64,000 nt of DNA from Pleurotus djamor (Eukaryota > Basidiomycota > Agaricomycetes > Agaricales > Pleurotaceae): positions 106,515-170,514 of the forward strand of contig JAPEVF010000031.1 of the NCBI GenBank assembly GCA_029747585.1, written 5' to 3'. The notes beneath the pieces were generated by a model. The model saw nothing but the letters and a program-made list of their open reading frames with translations, made no database searches and was not told the DNA's origin. Made by a program: the position numbers and the translations under genes. Of the stretch, positions 44,691 to 60,540 are shown piece after piece. How positions within the stretch are numbered: the stretch's first letter is position 1; every line of letters begins with the position of its first letter.

Positions 44691-45723
44691 ATGAACAACC
44701 AACAACCCAATTGGAATCAATGTACGGCGTTGAACAGAGTTGATGTTTCCTACTTGACCGCGACTGATTTTACCACCTTAGACGCCAGCCAGAACCAGCA
44801 AAATATTCCTTACTTACATCAAATCGCTGCTCAATATGAAGCGCAAAACCCGTTTGCATATTCAACGTACCCTGCCGGTGTCCATGCAGGAGCATGGGGT
44901 CTCCATAGCAGTGAACAGCGCTCTACACCTGGGTCCTACGACGTGCCTGGCAGCTCTCTTCGAGATCTATCCACTCACATGAGGGCCAGCTTGACGGCTG
45001 CGAACGGAGGGAGAATTGGCCGCCCTTTCGCTCTGTCAACCGCTTTCACCGACCCGGCAAATCAGCATTTCGGGACATCGTCCCCCATGGAAACAAAAGA
45101 TCTAAGAGACGGGGTTACCAAGTACAAGCTCGATCAAATTCCACAGCATCTTCACCCCGATCCAATGGCGCTGAATGAACAGCCGTACGAACCAGGTAAC
45201 TGTGGCGAGTTCTCGACCTTATACCAGGCTGCAGTGAGAAGCCACCCAGGAGAAAAATTCAATATCGTCTGGGCATGCTCCATCCAGACTTCAAATCCGA
45301 GAACCCCAATGAAATTCTGTTCACATTGCCGATCTTATGCAACTAACCTCGTTGCCGACATGCCCGGACTGGTGATCGTTGATATTGCGCGGAGGGGATA
45401 TGAAATATATGCATCGAATAACACAGTACGTCCACAAAGCATATCTACTTATGCGCGATGCTTATATCCGTCATCCGTCGCAGATAAGCACTCCTGGCTA
45501 TAAAGAAGAGGTTGAGAACCATGTAAATTACTACAAGCAATTCTGCAAGGAAAGCCCGGGACCTCATAGTGTCACTGAGGTCGCTTGCCCGTGCTCCTCT
45601 AACAGCGAGAGGCAGGGGAACGACACCCGAGATCAAAGGATCTCGCGGTGGACAGAAGGTGGGAAGGAGCAGGGAACCGAGGACGCGATTTCGAGGGGAC
45701 TCTGGAGTTCACGACGGTACTGA
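44691..45723 (+). CDS. predicted zinc-dependent deaminase-fold protein, function unknown
   Basis: Two exons, 44691-45425 and 45484-45723 (intron GTACGTCC..CGTCGCAG), giving 324 residues. The N-terminal 160 residues are polar and low in motifs. The core reads EPGNCGEFSTLYQAA (Cys171, Glu173), NIVWACSIQT, then PMKFCSHCRSYATNLV (Cys210, Cys213), and DMPGLVIVDI. A Cys/His-x-Glu followed by a CxxC in a strand-helix context is the zinc/catalytic signature of the cytidine-deaminase superfamily, as in YwqJ/SCP1.201-like nucleic-acid deaminases; the spacing of about 37 residues fits. No signal peptide. The C-terminal exon is charged (SRWTEGGKEQGTEDA). Substrate unknown. The alternative is a structural zinc site in an unrelated protein. 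Confidence 0.6.
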
Positions 45724-46048
45724 GTAAAACTACAAGCGCAGCTAGCACGATCGAGCCTAGGGTCCAAAGTCTTCCACCTATTGAGTGCATTTTTGGAGAA
45801 ATTGAGGTCATGGATCGCAATCACTTTAGTGCGTCCATGCTACAGCCGTATTCAGGCCCACAGAGACTCAACTACTAAGACCACTTGCCATTGCGCACAG
45901 CTTGTGCGTCCCACCGAGTTTTCTCGCAGAATCATCGAGTTCGAAGGCAACAGGGAGCTCCTATTGCGCGCATGTCACCTGTCATCCAACGGCGTGATGA
46001 TGGGGGACACGTGACAGATGCCACCCTTCCCGACCGCCGTCAGCAACG
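45724..46048. other. intergenic between deaminase-like and peroxin genes
   Basis: 325 bases holding the 3' flank of the deaminase-like gene and the peroxin promoter. CACGTGAC (46009-46016) lies about 35 bases before the peroxin ATG, an E-box-like element. Confidence 0.4.
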
Positions 46049-47929
46049 ATGGCGACGCTGGAATACGTTTCGTTTCCGTCGAGCGCGACGCGGCTGCGCT
46101 CAACCGATGGAAAATCCATACAACCAGAACCAGAACGCAAAATATCTCTTCCCGAAGAAACCCCAACTCACCAGACTTTCTCGCCAACATCACCGACGAG
46201 CCCAACAACCCCGGCAACGACGAGCAAGTATACCGTGTTGCCTCAAATACTCTTGTCGACTGCGTTGGTCTCGAGCGGGGCGGGTTCTGTGCTCACTTCC
46301 ACCCACGTCGCCTCGGTTGGAGAGGGAAAGCTGCTTTCCACGGGGGACCCATTGTCGATACCGATAACGACGGTGAACTTTAGGAGATTCGTTCCTCGTG
46401 TGGGGCCTGTTTTCTGGCTCCAGGACAGGGTTGAGGAGATTCTGCTATGGAAACGGGGCTGGAAGGTTACGTGCACTTGGATGGCGGCGTACGCATTCCT
46501 GTGTGAGTATTTTTCTTCTTCTTTTTTCTCCAAAGGGACTTTGCTGATGGAGATGTTTAGGCGTGTTTCCTCGACTTGTATTTGTCGTCCCACACGCTAT
46601 CGTTCTTGCCGTCATGCTGGCGAATTCACCGCCTGTGCCCCAACCCAAACCTCCGCCACATCCGACATTCTTGGCCCCGCCGCCCCCGACCCCAAAATCC
46701 AAGAAAATTGAGGAATCGGTTTTGAAGACTCCAGTGTCACCGGTCCCAGAGGGGAGTAAAGAATGGCTAGCGAACATCCAGGGAATACAGAACCTGATGG
46801 GTTTTGGGTACGTGTATCTGCAGGCTACGAAACGTCGTACTGAGTCAGGTTTCAGCGCAGATCTGCATGATCGACTAGCCCCCATATTCTCTCAACTGAA
46901 CCTATTGCCGGAACCTGCACAATCGTCCCAGCTCCGGGCGTCTTCATTCTACATCTTCACCGCTGCGGCCGTAACGCTTCCCCCTCTCGCACTGCTTCTT
47001 ATTTCGCCATACTTCCCAACGCGTTTGGTTGCTCTCATCGGAGGGCTCACGCCCTTCGCTCTCCTCCACCCAAGGGTCTTGCCCTACCTTCCTTTACTTC
47101 CTCAAGCTTCACAAGAAGTCTTCGTTCTCCTCACTGAAACCAGTCATTCCGCGTACGCCAAACTCCAGCCGTGGATAAACAACAAGATTGCTTCCACTCC
47201 CTATATCTCCAAACTCGCCAGGTTCCCCACCCCCTCTCCGAAGCTCGCCTCCATCAAGAACCACCCAATTCGTCACTTGCGAGCTTTCTCAAGGCGGCTC
47301 GTCGACAATGACCGGCTGAGTGACGACGTCTGGGGTGCCGAGCTCAGGGAAGTTGAGATATACGAGAACGAACGGTGGAAATTGGATGAAGCTTCTCCTT
47401 CATTGGGCTTGGAGAGTTCGCATATCTTTGATAGCGGGACTGCAGAAAGCGGAAGCGGAAGTTGGAGTAAGAAACATTTGAAGGAAGGGGAGAGATGTGG
47501 ATGGACGAGGGGGAGAGATGGGTGGAGTGGTGTTGGAGATGGCGGGTTTGTCAGGTTCGTGATCTATCTTGGTGGGTTATTGGAAATTGCGTTGTTGATG
47601 CACCGTTTGTATAGCAGCAATCTCACGTTTTCGCTCGCTTCTGGCTGGAAGTTTGTTGATACGGAAGATTGGCGAGAGGATATCGTTGGGGAATGGGTGG
47701 GCGGGTTGATCGATGATGGTACGTCGGGCGATTCCTGGTTTGCGTCTGTCCGAGTGCTTGTAGCTGATAATGTCTCTGTGTAGATGGATGGACGTACACG
47801 AACGACGTCTGGTCAGACCCCAGACCATACCCTGTTTACAAGGCTTCTCCCGATGTGGCTACTGCTACAGTGACTCGCCGACGACGATGGACTAGGCGTA
47901 TATGGTACAAAGGAGAATCCCATCGCTGA
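46049..47929 (+). CDS. peroxisomal membrane peroxin with Pex24/dysferlin domain (Pex28-32 group)
   Basis: Exons 46049-46502, 46561-47554, 47615-47718 and 47784-47929, giving 565 residues. The 47555-47614 intron is 60 bases and in frame, so it is easily missed, but its removal joins GGFVSSNLTFSLASGW cleanly. A Ser/Thr/Pro N-terminus precedes membrane segments (TWMAAYAFLC, FPRLVFVVPHAIVLAVMLAN, SSFYIFTAAAVTLPPLALLL and PTRLVALIGGLTPFALLHP). The C-terminal dysferlin motifs are ELREVEIYENERWKLDE (DysF-N) and GWKFVDTEDWREDIVGEWV plus DGWTYTNDVWSDPRPYP (DysF-C). Family members are ER/peroxisome membrane proteins that control peroxisome number and contact sites. No peroxisome-targeting tripeptide is needed. 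Confidence 0.88.
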
Positions 47930-48528
47930 CTCTGTTCATTTGACTTCGTCCATGTATAGTATGTAGTGTTGTATGAATTACTAGCTGCTAAGAATCCGTT
48001 TGTGGAGGTGCTGATCCTTCATTTTGGAGGATTGCTTACTTCCCAGTTTGAAGGACGCTGATGGCAGGAATTCTTCCGCTCTGAGTCTGGACATGGTCAA
48101 TGGGAGTGATCTCAACTGGGACTGGGGACGCGTCCGTGGACATAGACTCGATCACGTGCTCATGATGGGACAGGTCCGGACACTGGGCGGACCGCCATCA
48201 AGTCTGAGCCCCTCAGACTCCGGCTACAGTTTCTTCTTGGTCTCTTCCCAACCATCCAATCTGCCGCCAATCAGACCATAAAGGTATTAAATTTCTTGGA
48301 TATTACGACGGCGTCATCACTTAAACAATCTAGGTAGAGGTGACAACCTTGACGCATTGAATGGTTCTACCGAGCTCAAAATCGACATGTCACTGTTCAC
48401 GGTTGGATACCACCAGCGAGCAACCGCCAGCCTGGCGAGGAACGGCCACCACGCTCTTTTTAAGTATAGAGGGATGACGGCCTCTTCTTTCTTCTCTTTT
48501 GGGACCTCGTCAACCAGCTGCGCTCGAC
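47930..48528. other. intergenic upstream of the sedolisin
   Basis: No gene seen. The stretch shortly before the sedolisin ATG is CT-rich (GGCCTCTTCTTTCTTCTCTT at 48479-48498), a likely transcription-start region. Confidence 0.4.
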
Positions 48529-50934
48529 ATGCGCTGGTCTTCTGCCCTTCTGCTCTCGGCATCCGTGGGCGCACTGCGACTACCCGACAATTTAAGGATT
48601 CGAAAGCGATGGGATGGGCTTGCTGAAAGGCATGCATGGGATGCTGTTCCCAAAGGGTGGACGTACCACTCGGAAACGCCTTCTGACTACCAAATGACCA
48701 TGCACATCGGTCTCAAGCAGCACAGGCTGGGCGGCTTGCTGACATCGCTTGATTCTGCTAGCGATCCCTCAACATCCAAGTATGTACACGAATTTGTAAT
48801 CGAGCTTCCTTGTAAACGAACTTACTGGCATATCCCAGGTACGGGTCCCACCTCTCAAAGGCCGACGTTGAATCCCTGGCCGCCCCGCATTCCTCGACCC
48901 AGGAGGTCGTATTCTCCTGGTTATCTGACCACGGGGTAGAAAGAAAGGATATCAAACAGTCTGGGGGTGGAGACTGGCTAACGCTACAAGTCTCTGTGCC
49001 TCAGGCTGAGACTCTGCTGAACGCTCAATACGCCGTTTATCGTCATGCGTCAAGTCTGGCTTCCGATAATCAGACACACGAATACGTCGTCCGCACCTTG
49101 AAGTATTCTCTTCCAGAGGCCGTCAATGATCATATCACGGTAATCTCGCCGACCACTTACTTCGGAACGTGGAAGTCAATGCGTGCAACTTCGTTTGTTG
49201 ATGCGGAAGAAGATATCACCCCCAATAACCTTCAAGTCGGGGACCTCTACGATAATGATATCCCTTCCGTGTGCGCGCTACACACCACACCTGATTGCTT
49301 GCGGAAGCTGTACAATATATGGTACACGCCTCAGGCTACGAGTCTCAATCGCTTGGGCATAGTGGGATACCTGAACGAGTTTGGAAATCGTCAAGATCTA
49401 CAGGTACGTTCTTCAATGACTTCCTCAATTCTCCGTCGTTCTAAAGTCTTACTGAAGACATTCCTCCAAGAGCAAATGCCTTCCGCTCTTGGGGCATCCT
49501 ACAACACGACATTGGTCAACGGAGGTGGGGATGACCAATCCAAGCCTGGTAGAGAGGTACGTACTTCAACGCTCTCGCTACTATGAAAAAGTATAATGTG
49601 GATGGTGGCAGGCGAATTTAGACATCCAATACGCGTTTTCGATATCTTACCCTACGCCAAATGTCTACTATTCCGTCGGTGGTTCACCGCCCTTTATACC
49701 AGACAGCCGATCCAAGACGAACACGAACGAACCGTACCTTGAGTGGCTTCAATACATGCTCGCTCTTCCGGACGAGGAACTACCCAAGACCATCTCGACT
49801 TCGTACGGTGACGATGAACAAACGGTGCGATTTTCTTGCAAAGCTATCTCGGTTGCCTCCACTCAAGCTGGTTTTTGGTTAGGTCCCTCGGGATTATCAG
49901 ATTGCCGTGTGCAATATGTTCGCTCAACTCGGTGCTCGAGGGGTGTCAGTGCTCTTCTCTAGCGGAGACGTTGGGTAAGTCAATTTCTGTTTGCTCCTCA
50001 TCGATCATCTCTCGCCGTTGACCCTCGTGACCCATAGCGTTGGCGGAAGTGATTGCATGACCAACGATGGCTCTAACGTCAAGCGGTTCCAACCAGGTTT
50101 TCCTGGTTCATGTCCATATGTCACCACGGTTAGTCCTATACACAGCCATGTCGCAACTGCCAATTGACCCCGCTTTCGTTTGCTACCCAAGGTTGGGAGC
50201 ACGACCGATATACCTGAAAGAACAGTGAAGTTCAGCTCTGGTGGATTCTCGAACACTTTCAGCCGGCCTGCGTACCAAGATACAGCCGTTCCGGGTTACC
50301 TAGCGGCCCTTGGTGGGATGCATGCTGGGTTATACAAGTAAGCCACTTCGTTGTGCCGGCAGGCTAATCTAGGCAACTCACATATGGCCTAGTACATCTG
50401 GTCGTGGAATACCCGATATATCTGCGCAGGGCACGAAATACCGGGTGATTTTGGGTGGTAAAGCCATCCTGGTTGGGGGTACCAGTGCTAGTACGCCGGT
50501 AAGATAGACTGATACAGATATCTTGGCCGTTGATCTTCATACTCATGCGTGGTTCCTCTGCGCCCATAGGTCGTCGCTGCAATGATTGCCCTAATCAACG
50601 ACCACAGAATAGCTAACGGTAAACCAACCCTTGGGTTCTTGAATCCGATATTATACTCGACCGAAGTATCGAGGATATTCAATGACATCACGGAGGGTTC
50701 CAATCCTGGATGTGGTACGATTGGTAGGTCCATTTGCATTGACCGGCTTCAGCGCACATTAGTAGCTCAAGGCTTGTTTGTTGACGTTGGTAGGTTTCCC
50801 TGCTAGAGAGGGATGGGATCCGGTTAGTGCCTCTAGCTACCTTCGCAATGATGTATAAAAAGTGCTGATATATATCTGTAGGCCACTGGCTTGGGCACGC
50901 CAGATTTCCTGCGCTTGCTAGCCATCTTGGGTTG
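48529..50934 (+). CDS. secreted tripeptidyl-peptidase / sedolisin (family S53)
   Basis: From ATG at 48529: signal peptide [17 protein letters not shown], then the S53 prodomain ([39 protein letters not shown]). The mature enzyme starts around VISPTTYFG, with [17 protein letters not shown]. The Ser-Glu-Asp triad is visible: Glu and Asp four residues apart in [12 protein letters not shown], the oxyanion Asp in VLFSSGDVG, and Ser in [14 protein letters not shown] Ca-binding-type segment ([13 protein letters not shown], then [14 protein letters not shown]) closes the domain. About ten exons, ending LLAILG plus TGA at 50934. Such enzymes cleave tripeptides from protein N-termini at acid pH outside the cell, working with endoproteases such as the neighbouring aspartic and M43 proteases. 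Confidence 0.9.
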
Positions 50935-56204
<5,270 letters not shown>

Positions 56205-56593
56205 TGAGCACCGACGCGACGCGTCCCCCCTGAGGCAATGTCAGAAAATAAAGTTCCGTTGACAGACGAACATCCGCTGTTAGGTTCTGTTTGTCTGTCC
56301 ATCCAGAAAACCTATATAAACCCCTCAACTCCCTCCGCAACCCCCCAGGCAACCTTGTCAAGTATTGCTTTTCGATCCCGGAGTCTGAGGTCCTCGAGGG
56401 GCGCAATGGTCCACATCGCTCAATGCCCTCGGCATAAAGGCCCGCTAGTAGTCCAACCTCCCCGCCGGAGTCGTTGGGATCGCTGGTGTAAGCTGTGTGA
56501 TGGGACCATCCTTGAGGAATTCAGAACTGCGACGGTACGGCCCTTGAGCACACGCCGTCGACTGGGGAGTTGCTCAATACTTGGTTTGGCGGA

Positions 56594-57440
56594 TGGACAC
56601 GGAGGGGGCAATGGTTGGAATAGTCATGGGCTAGTTTCGTGAGAGGAGAGGCAAACCGCCAATCCCCCGAAATCTAGTACCGGCTATGAGACTGTTGGAT
56701 TCAGCCGTGTTCACTTGCGAGGAAAGGGGGCAAGGTTGTGAGAGGGATGGAATGGACGCGGACGGGGCGCTGTCGTGATAGTTATGGTTCAGGTTTAGGG
56801 TGTGGAGATGCAGCGGCGCCGCTGTTGATCCCCCAGACTCTGGTACCGTCTATGCGGCAGCCGGATTCGTCGGTGGAGGCAGGCTCGTCATGGATGGGGC
56901 GCGGTCGTGATAGTCATGGTCTAGTGCTCGTCGAGGAGAGGCGGTGGCGCCGCCGTCAATCCTCCGAGCACTGGTACCGTCTATACGGCCGTCGGATTCA
57001 TCCGTGTCTGGGCGTGGGTGTTGAAGAGTCGAATGGACATGGGATGGGGCAGCGTCGTGTTAGTTATGGACTAGTTTCGGTTGAGGAGAGGCCATCGCTG
57101 ATCCTCCCGAAACTTGGTACTGTCTATGCGACTGCTGGATTCATCCGTGTGCCATGAAGAGAGGGGAGGAGGGTTATTAAGGATGGGGCGCGGTCGTGAT
57201 AGCCATGGTCCAGTGTTCGTCGAGGAGAAGCGGTAGCGCTGCCGTCTATCCTCCGAATTCTAGGACTGTCTACGCGATCGTAGCATTCGTCTACGTCCGG
57301 GTCTGGGTGCACAGGAATCGGATGGGAATAGATGGAGCAACGTCGTGATGGTTATGGACTGGATTTGGTTGAGGAGAGGTCATGGCCAATCCTCCCGACT
57401 TCTGGTATCGTCCATGCGACTGTTGGATTCATCATGTCCA
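56594..57440 (+). repeat. tandem minisatellite of about 145-b units in arm B
   Basis: Six units begin near 56594, 56757, 56896, 57045, 57184 and 57338. Each has a (G)GGGCG..GTCGTGATAGT start, a TCG.(G/T)GAGGAGAGG middle, and a TCCTCCGA..GGTACCGTCTATGCG end followed by GGATTCATC. The consensus was read by eye. Related solo units occur at 59640-59740 and, inverted, at about 26860-26960. Confidence 0.75.
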
Positions 57441-57959
57441 TCCGCATCAGAGAGTGTTCCTGATTCATCCCGTTCGTTTGAGCGGGCGGGCACTCTATGT
57501 CAATCTCTGGGTAAACTCTCAGGACGAAACCTATCGCAGGGACTTAGCAGCGCCAAGAATGAAAAATCTGAATACGCACCGGCACTCAACGATACACGTT
57601 TAGCACTGGTACACGACAATGCCCCACGGTGGGTACGGTTTGAAAGCAATTGACGCAGCGATCATCATCCGCAGACGAAACTCGAAGGGTCAGGAAAGGT
57701 CTTGAACACCTCTCCCAGCAACCATACAGTGTTTACAAATTCGAAGACCGTTACATTTGCCAGCCAAAGGCAGGCATGAACCAGTTCAAACCTCAAAGGC
57801 GCGAATCGATGATTTCCTGGACTTGCTTCCAAGGCAAACAAAGATGCTCATACATGCGCTACGGAGGTATAAGTACCCAACACCCTTGAGAAGTACATCG
57901 GAGTAAACGCACCATGTCGGTTTCGTCTGGGCAACTAACTGACTAGAAAGTTTCAGCAC

Positions 57960-58460
57960 CTCATGAATCCTCCCTCCGAACGGCACTCCCTCCTAGCTAC
58001 CCGCTCAAAACTCAGGTCTACGGGTTCTCTACCGCGTTTGACTGGAATAAAGATCTCTAGCTTGTTGCGGTCACCGGCATGCTACATAGAATCGATGACG
58101 ACTTGGATCCGTCTAATCTTGGAAACAACATCAATACATGACTGGGGCATGGACTGGGGGTAGGATACGCACCATTTGGTCCTTGTGTACACCCCCTCGA
58201 GGCGAATCCATTCCGTCAGCCTATGCACGTTCTTCGCGTTGTCTTAGCCAGCGATCGCCCCAACACCGTAATCGTGAGCAGATATCACAAGAAACGCGTC
58301 TTTCGCGAAGGACCCAGTGCGAACTGTTTGGTGTGAGTGTTAGCATTGAACAAAACTGTCTCCGAGACAAAAACGCGCACAAGCCTCAACATGATGTCGC
58401 CCAGCAAGAAAATGGTGCGCTTGACAAAGAATGGGTCCTAGTGTTGAAACCGTGAGTTTT
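57960..58460 (+). pseudogene. degenerate gene relic shared by both repeat arms
   Basis: A reading with stops: STAFDWNKDL, LVAVTGMLHRIDDDLDPSN, GHGLGVGYAPFGPC, VLASDRPNTVIV and LNKTVSETKT. Arm A (about 34990-35520, minus strand) gives closely similar peptides: LVAVTGMLHRIDDGLDPSN, VFLASDRPNTVIV, LNKTVSETRT. The conserved peptides in both arms suggest a former multi-exon protein gene. I do not recognise the family. Confidence 0.5.
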
Positions 58461-58655
58461 CATCCTGCCGAGTAGGGTTGTTGGACGTGAATTGGGCCCT
58501 CGACGTTCCCCTGTTGTGCTCTCGTTGTAGAGGTTAGCATTAGATGGACCGTTGGGCGCTAATTATGTGCTCGAAAGGAGATAGGAGCTTTTCCCTGGGG
58601 GGACTTGAGGCGCAAAGGGTCTAAAGCCCACACACGACGAAGGTGAGTCGCTTTC

Positions 58656-59561
58656 ATGACTACCATCCCAAACGAGCTCTTGCTTGCCATATTTCGCGAG
58701 TTCCACCTCACTACACTCATCAATGGAAGAGCAGTATGCCGCAAATGGCATGACTTGCTCCCCCTCGCTGAGATTCATCCAATACGGCGAGCATTACTCG
58801 ATCTATACAACCAAATCATCACAGAACCTTGGTTCCTGGACGGTAGACCTTGGGTACTCAAGAATCTCACCTCCTTCGATCGACAAGGCTTCCTCGACGC
58901 CCTACTCGCGCAATACAACTATCTCCCAGAGGAGTTCAGAATCTGGTTGTTGGAGTGGCCTGCGAAGGCTGTATATTACGGATTTTGGCCAGGCCTTCCA
59001 GCGTATACCTACGACCTTGTAGGGCCAGGTATCCCAGCACGTTGGCTGGACGTATGGAATTTCATGGATCCGTCGAAACCCACGATTCGCACAGTCAATG
59101 TGATCCGCTTGGATGTCGACCCCGACTTCGACCTCGATCCAGCAGTCGACATGACGCAAACGTATTTCATTCAACCACTCCCTGGTCTACCGGTACTCAT
59201 GGAAAGGAACGAGAACACGACTTGGTTGATGTTGGATGGGAAATATCGGGACCAAGTCGTCAAGACCTTCGAGTCGGACCACGAATTCCGTGAAGATGAT
59301 GAGGCGGACCAAAGGCTGAAGAGTTGGGTAGGTCACCTTCGATCTCTAGTCACATATCTCCGTTACTTGCACGAACTGGGCGTCAAGCAACGTGTCCCTA
59401 TTATCCTATCTAAAGGTCTGCCTTCGAAGATGGCCAAGCTGTCTTCCTCTTGTACGCCTTGGGTTTCATCAGAACACACTCCCTATCTGCGCTCAGTTTA
59501 TTATGTCTCTGATGATGACAGGGATGACGAGGAGGACGAGGAAAACGTGGAGTCCGAATAG
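58656..59561 (+). CDS. F-box protein with SUKH-like C-terminal half, copy 2
   Basis: A single exon, 301 codons. The F-box is TTIPNELLLAIFREFHLTTL, then VCRKWHDLLPLAEIHPIRRA. The C-terminal half has LPEEFRIWLLEWPAKAVYYG, FIQPLPGLPVLMERNEN, TTWLMLDGKYRDQVVKTFES and WVGHLRSLVTYLRYLHELG. The acidic tail DDDRDDEEDEENVESE replaces the poly-Glu of copy 1. The two copies are strongly similar along their entire length, while the fragment at 29746-30135 is even closer to this copy over its span. The F-box implies an SCF adaptor; the SUKH-like part would be the ligand-binding module. No frame-disrupting change is seen, so it is probably functional. Confidence 0.75.
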   Translation: MTTIPNELLLAIFREFHLTTLINGRAVCRKWHDLLPLAEIHPIRRALLDLYNQIITEPWFLDGRPWVLKNLTSFDRQGFLDALLAQYNYLPEEFRIWLLEWPAKAVYYGFWPGLPAYTYDLVGPGIPARWLDVWNFMDPSKPTIRTVNVIRLDVDPDFDLDPAVDMTQTYFIQPLPGLPVLMERNENTTWLMLDGKYRDQVVKTFESDHEFREDDEADQRLKSWVGHLRSLVTYLRYLHELGVKQRVPIILSKGLPSKMAKLSSSCTPWVSSEHTPYLRSVYYVSDDDRDDEEDEENVESE

Positions 59562-60540
59562 TTATCGTAAATATCTGTTTGAGTACCGCACTCATATCGG
59601 TTTAGTACGTAGGGACATGGACGCGAGTAGGGCACCGTTATAATCATCATGTTCTTGGATCGGGTGTGGAGAGGCGACTCGCTACCGCCTATCCCACAAG
59701 ATGTGGTATCGTCTTTGTGACCGTTGGATTCGTCCGTAAGCTATTATGGCTGTAACCTCTTTCCCTCCTTCACGCAGTGATGAGGCGTAAAGACATCCTT
59801 CAGAATGGAGGGGGTAGGTCGAGGATTCTGATCCACCCCACTAATTGAAAGGCTAGATACCCGAAAGCCTATACGAGAGGACGAACAAACGCGCCTTGAA
59901 TGAAGCTTTGGGGGCGTCGGAGCGGTCATCAACGTGTTGAATCCAATTGGGTCGCGCCGTCTCATTGTTCGGAGAAATATACCTGGAGGTCGTTGCAGCT
60001 GGCTTCGAGTGACGACGGCGTCGACGACATAGAGTAAGGGCACTAATTTGCACGCAATCTGGAAGGAAAACTCAATTTCAATCTCGCGGTGAAAATAAGT
60101 TCGCAGGACGCACTGAAGCCAAGACTCAGACTGACCAACCCACTCATCCGAGAAGCAAGGATATGAGAGTATTTTTTGGCAAATAATAATGACTTCGCTT
60201 GACGGGGGTTCAGTTTTGACTTGCCCCTGCTTTTGGTCACGGTCTTGGTCAGTTAGGGGTGTTTTCGCCGCCCCGTTTGGTCTTAGTCCTCAGTTTCAGC
60301 CTTTAGTCTCACTGTCTCGGTTTTGATATCACACCACACGGTTAGTACTGCTGTTACTGAGCACTGCGGATCTTCCTTGCGCTGTGGAGCAGGCCTGAGT
60401 CCTCCGTACTCAGTACTGAGTCCTGGTTTCCCGGTCCCAAATCCTAAAGGAGGCATGATCGTCACGTGAGAAATGCGTGATAGCCATTTCTCGCGGCACT
60501 TTTGTTTATCGTTCCTCTCTCTTTTCCTCTGCCCAAGGCC
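59562..60540. other. repeat-derived flank; one further minisatellite unit
   Basis: 59640-59740 is one more copy of the 145-base unit (GTGTGGAGAGGCGACTCGCTACCGCC and GGATTCGTCCGTAAG, in two blocks). 59860-60060 matches, inverted, 26445-26660. The rest up to the ATG at 60541 is promoter-like, CT-rich just before the start (TTCCTCTCTCTTTTCCTCTG). A TACTCAGTACTGAGTCC near-palindrome lies at 60407-60423. Confidence 0.5.

Larger units (their letters stand above)
56205..58594 (+). repeat. arm B of the 2.4-kb imperfect inverted repeat
   Basis: Opposite in orientation to 34895-37370. It begins at the shared CGCGACGCGTCCCCCCTGAGG (56213-56233) and runs through the minisatellite (56594-57440), the GTTTGAAAGCAATTGACGCA region and a degenerate exon relic, to GATAGGAGCTT near 58590. 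The F-box/SUKH-like gene starts 61 bases beyond its inner edge. The 18.8-kb interval between the arms carries eight genes, from the P450 to SMC3. Confidence 0.8.

Noticed and set aside
60407..60423. TACTCAGTACTGAGTCC palindrome as an attachment site
   Set aside because: A short near-palindrome with no partner copy at a plausible element boundary.
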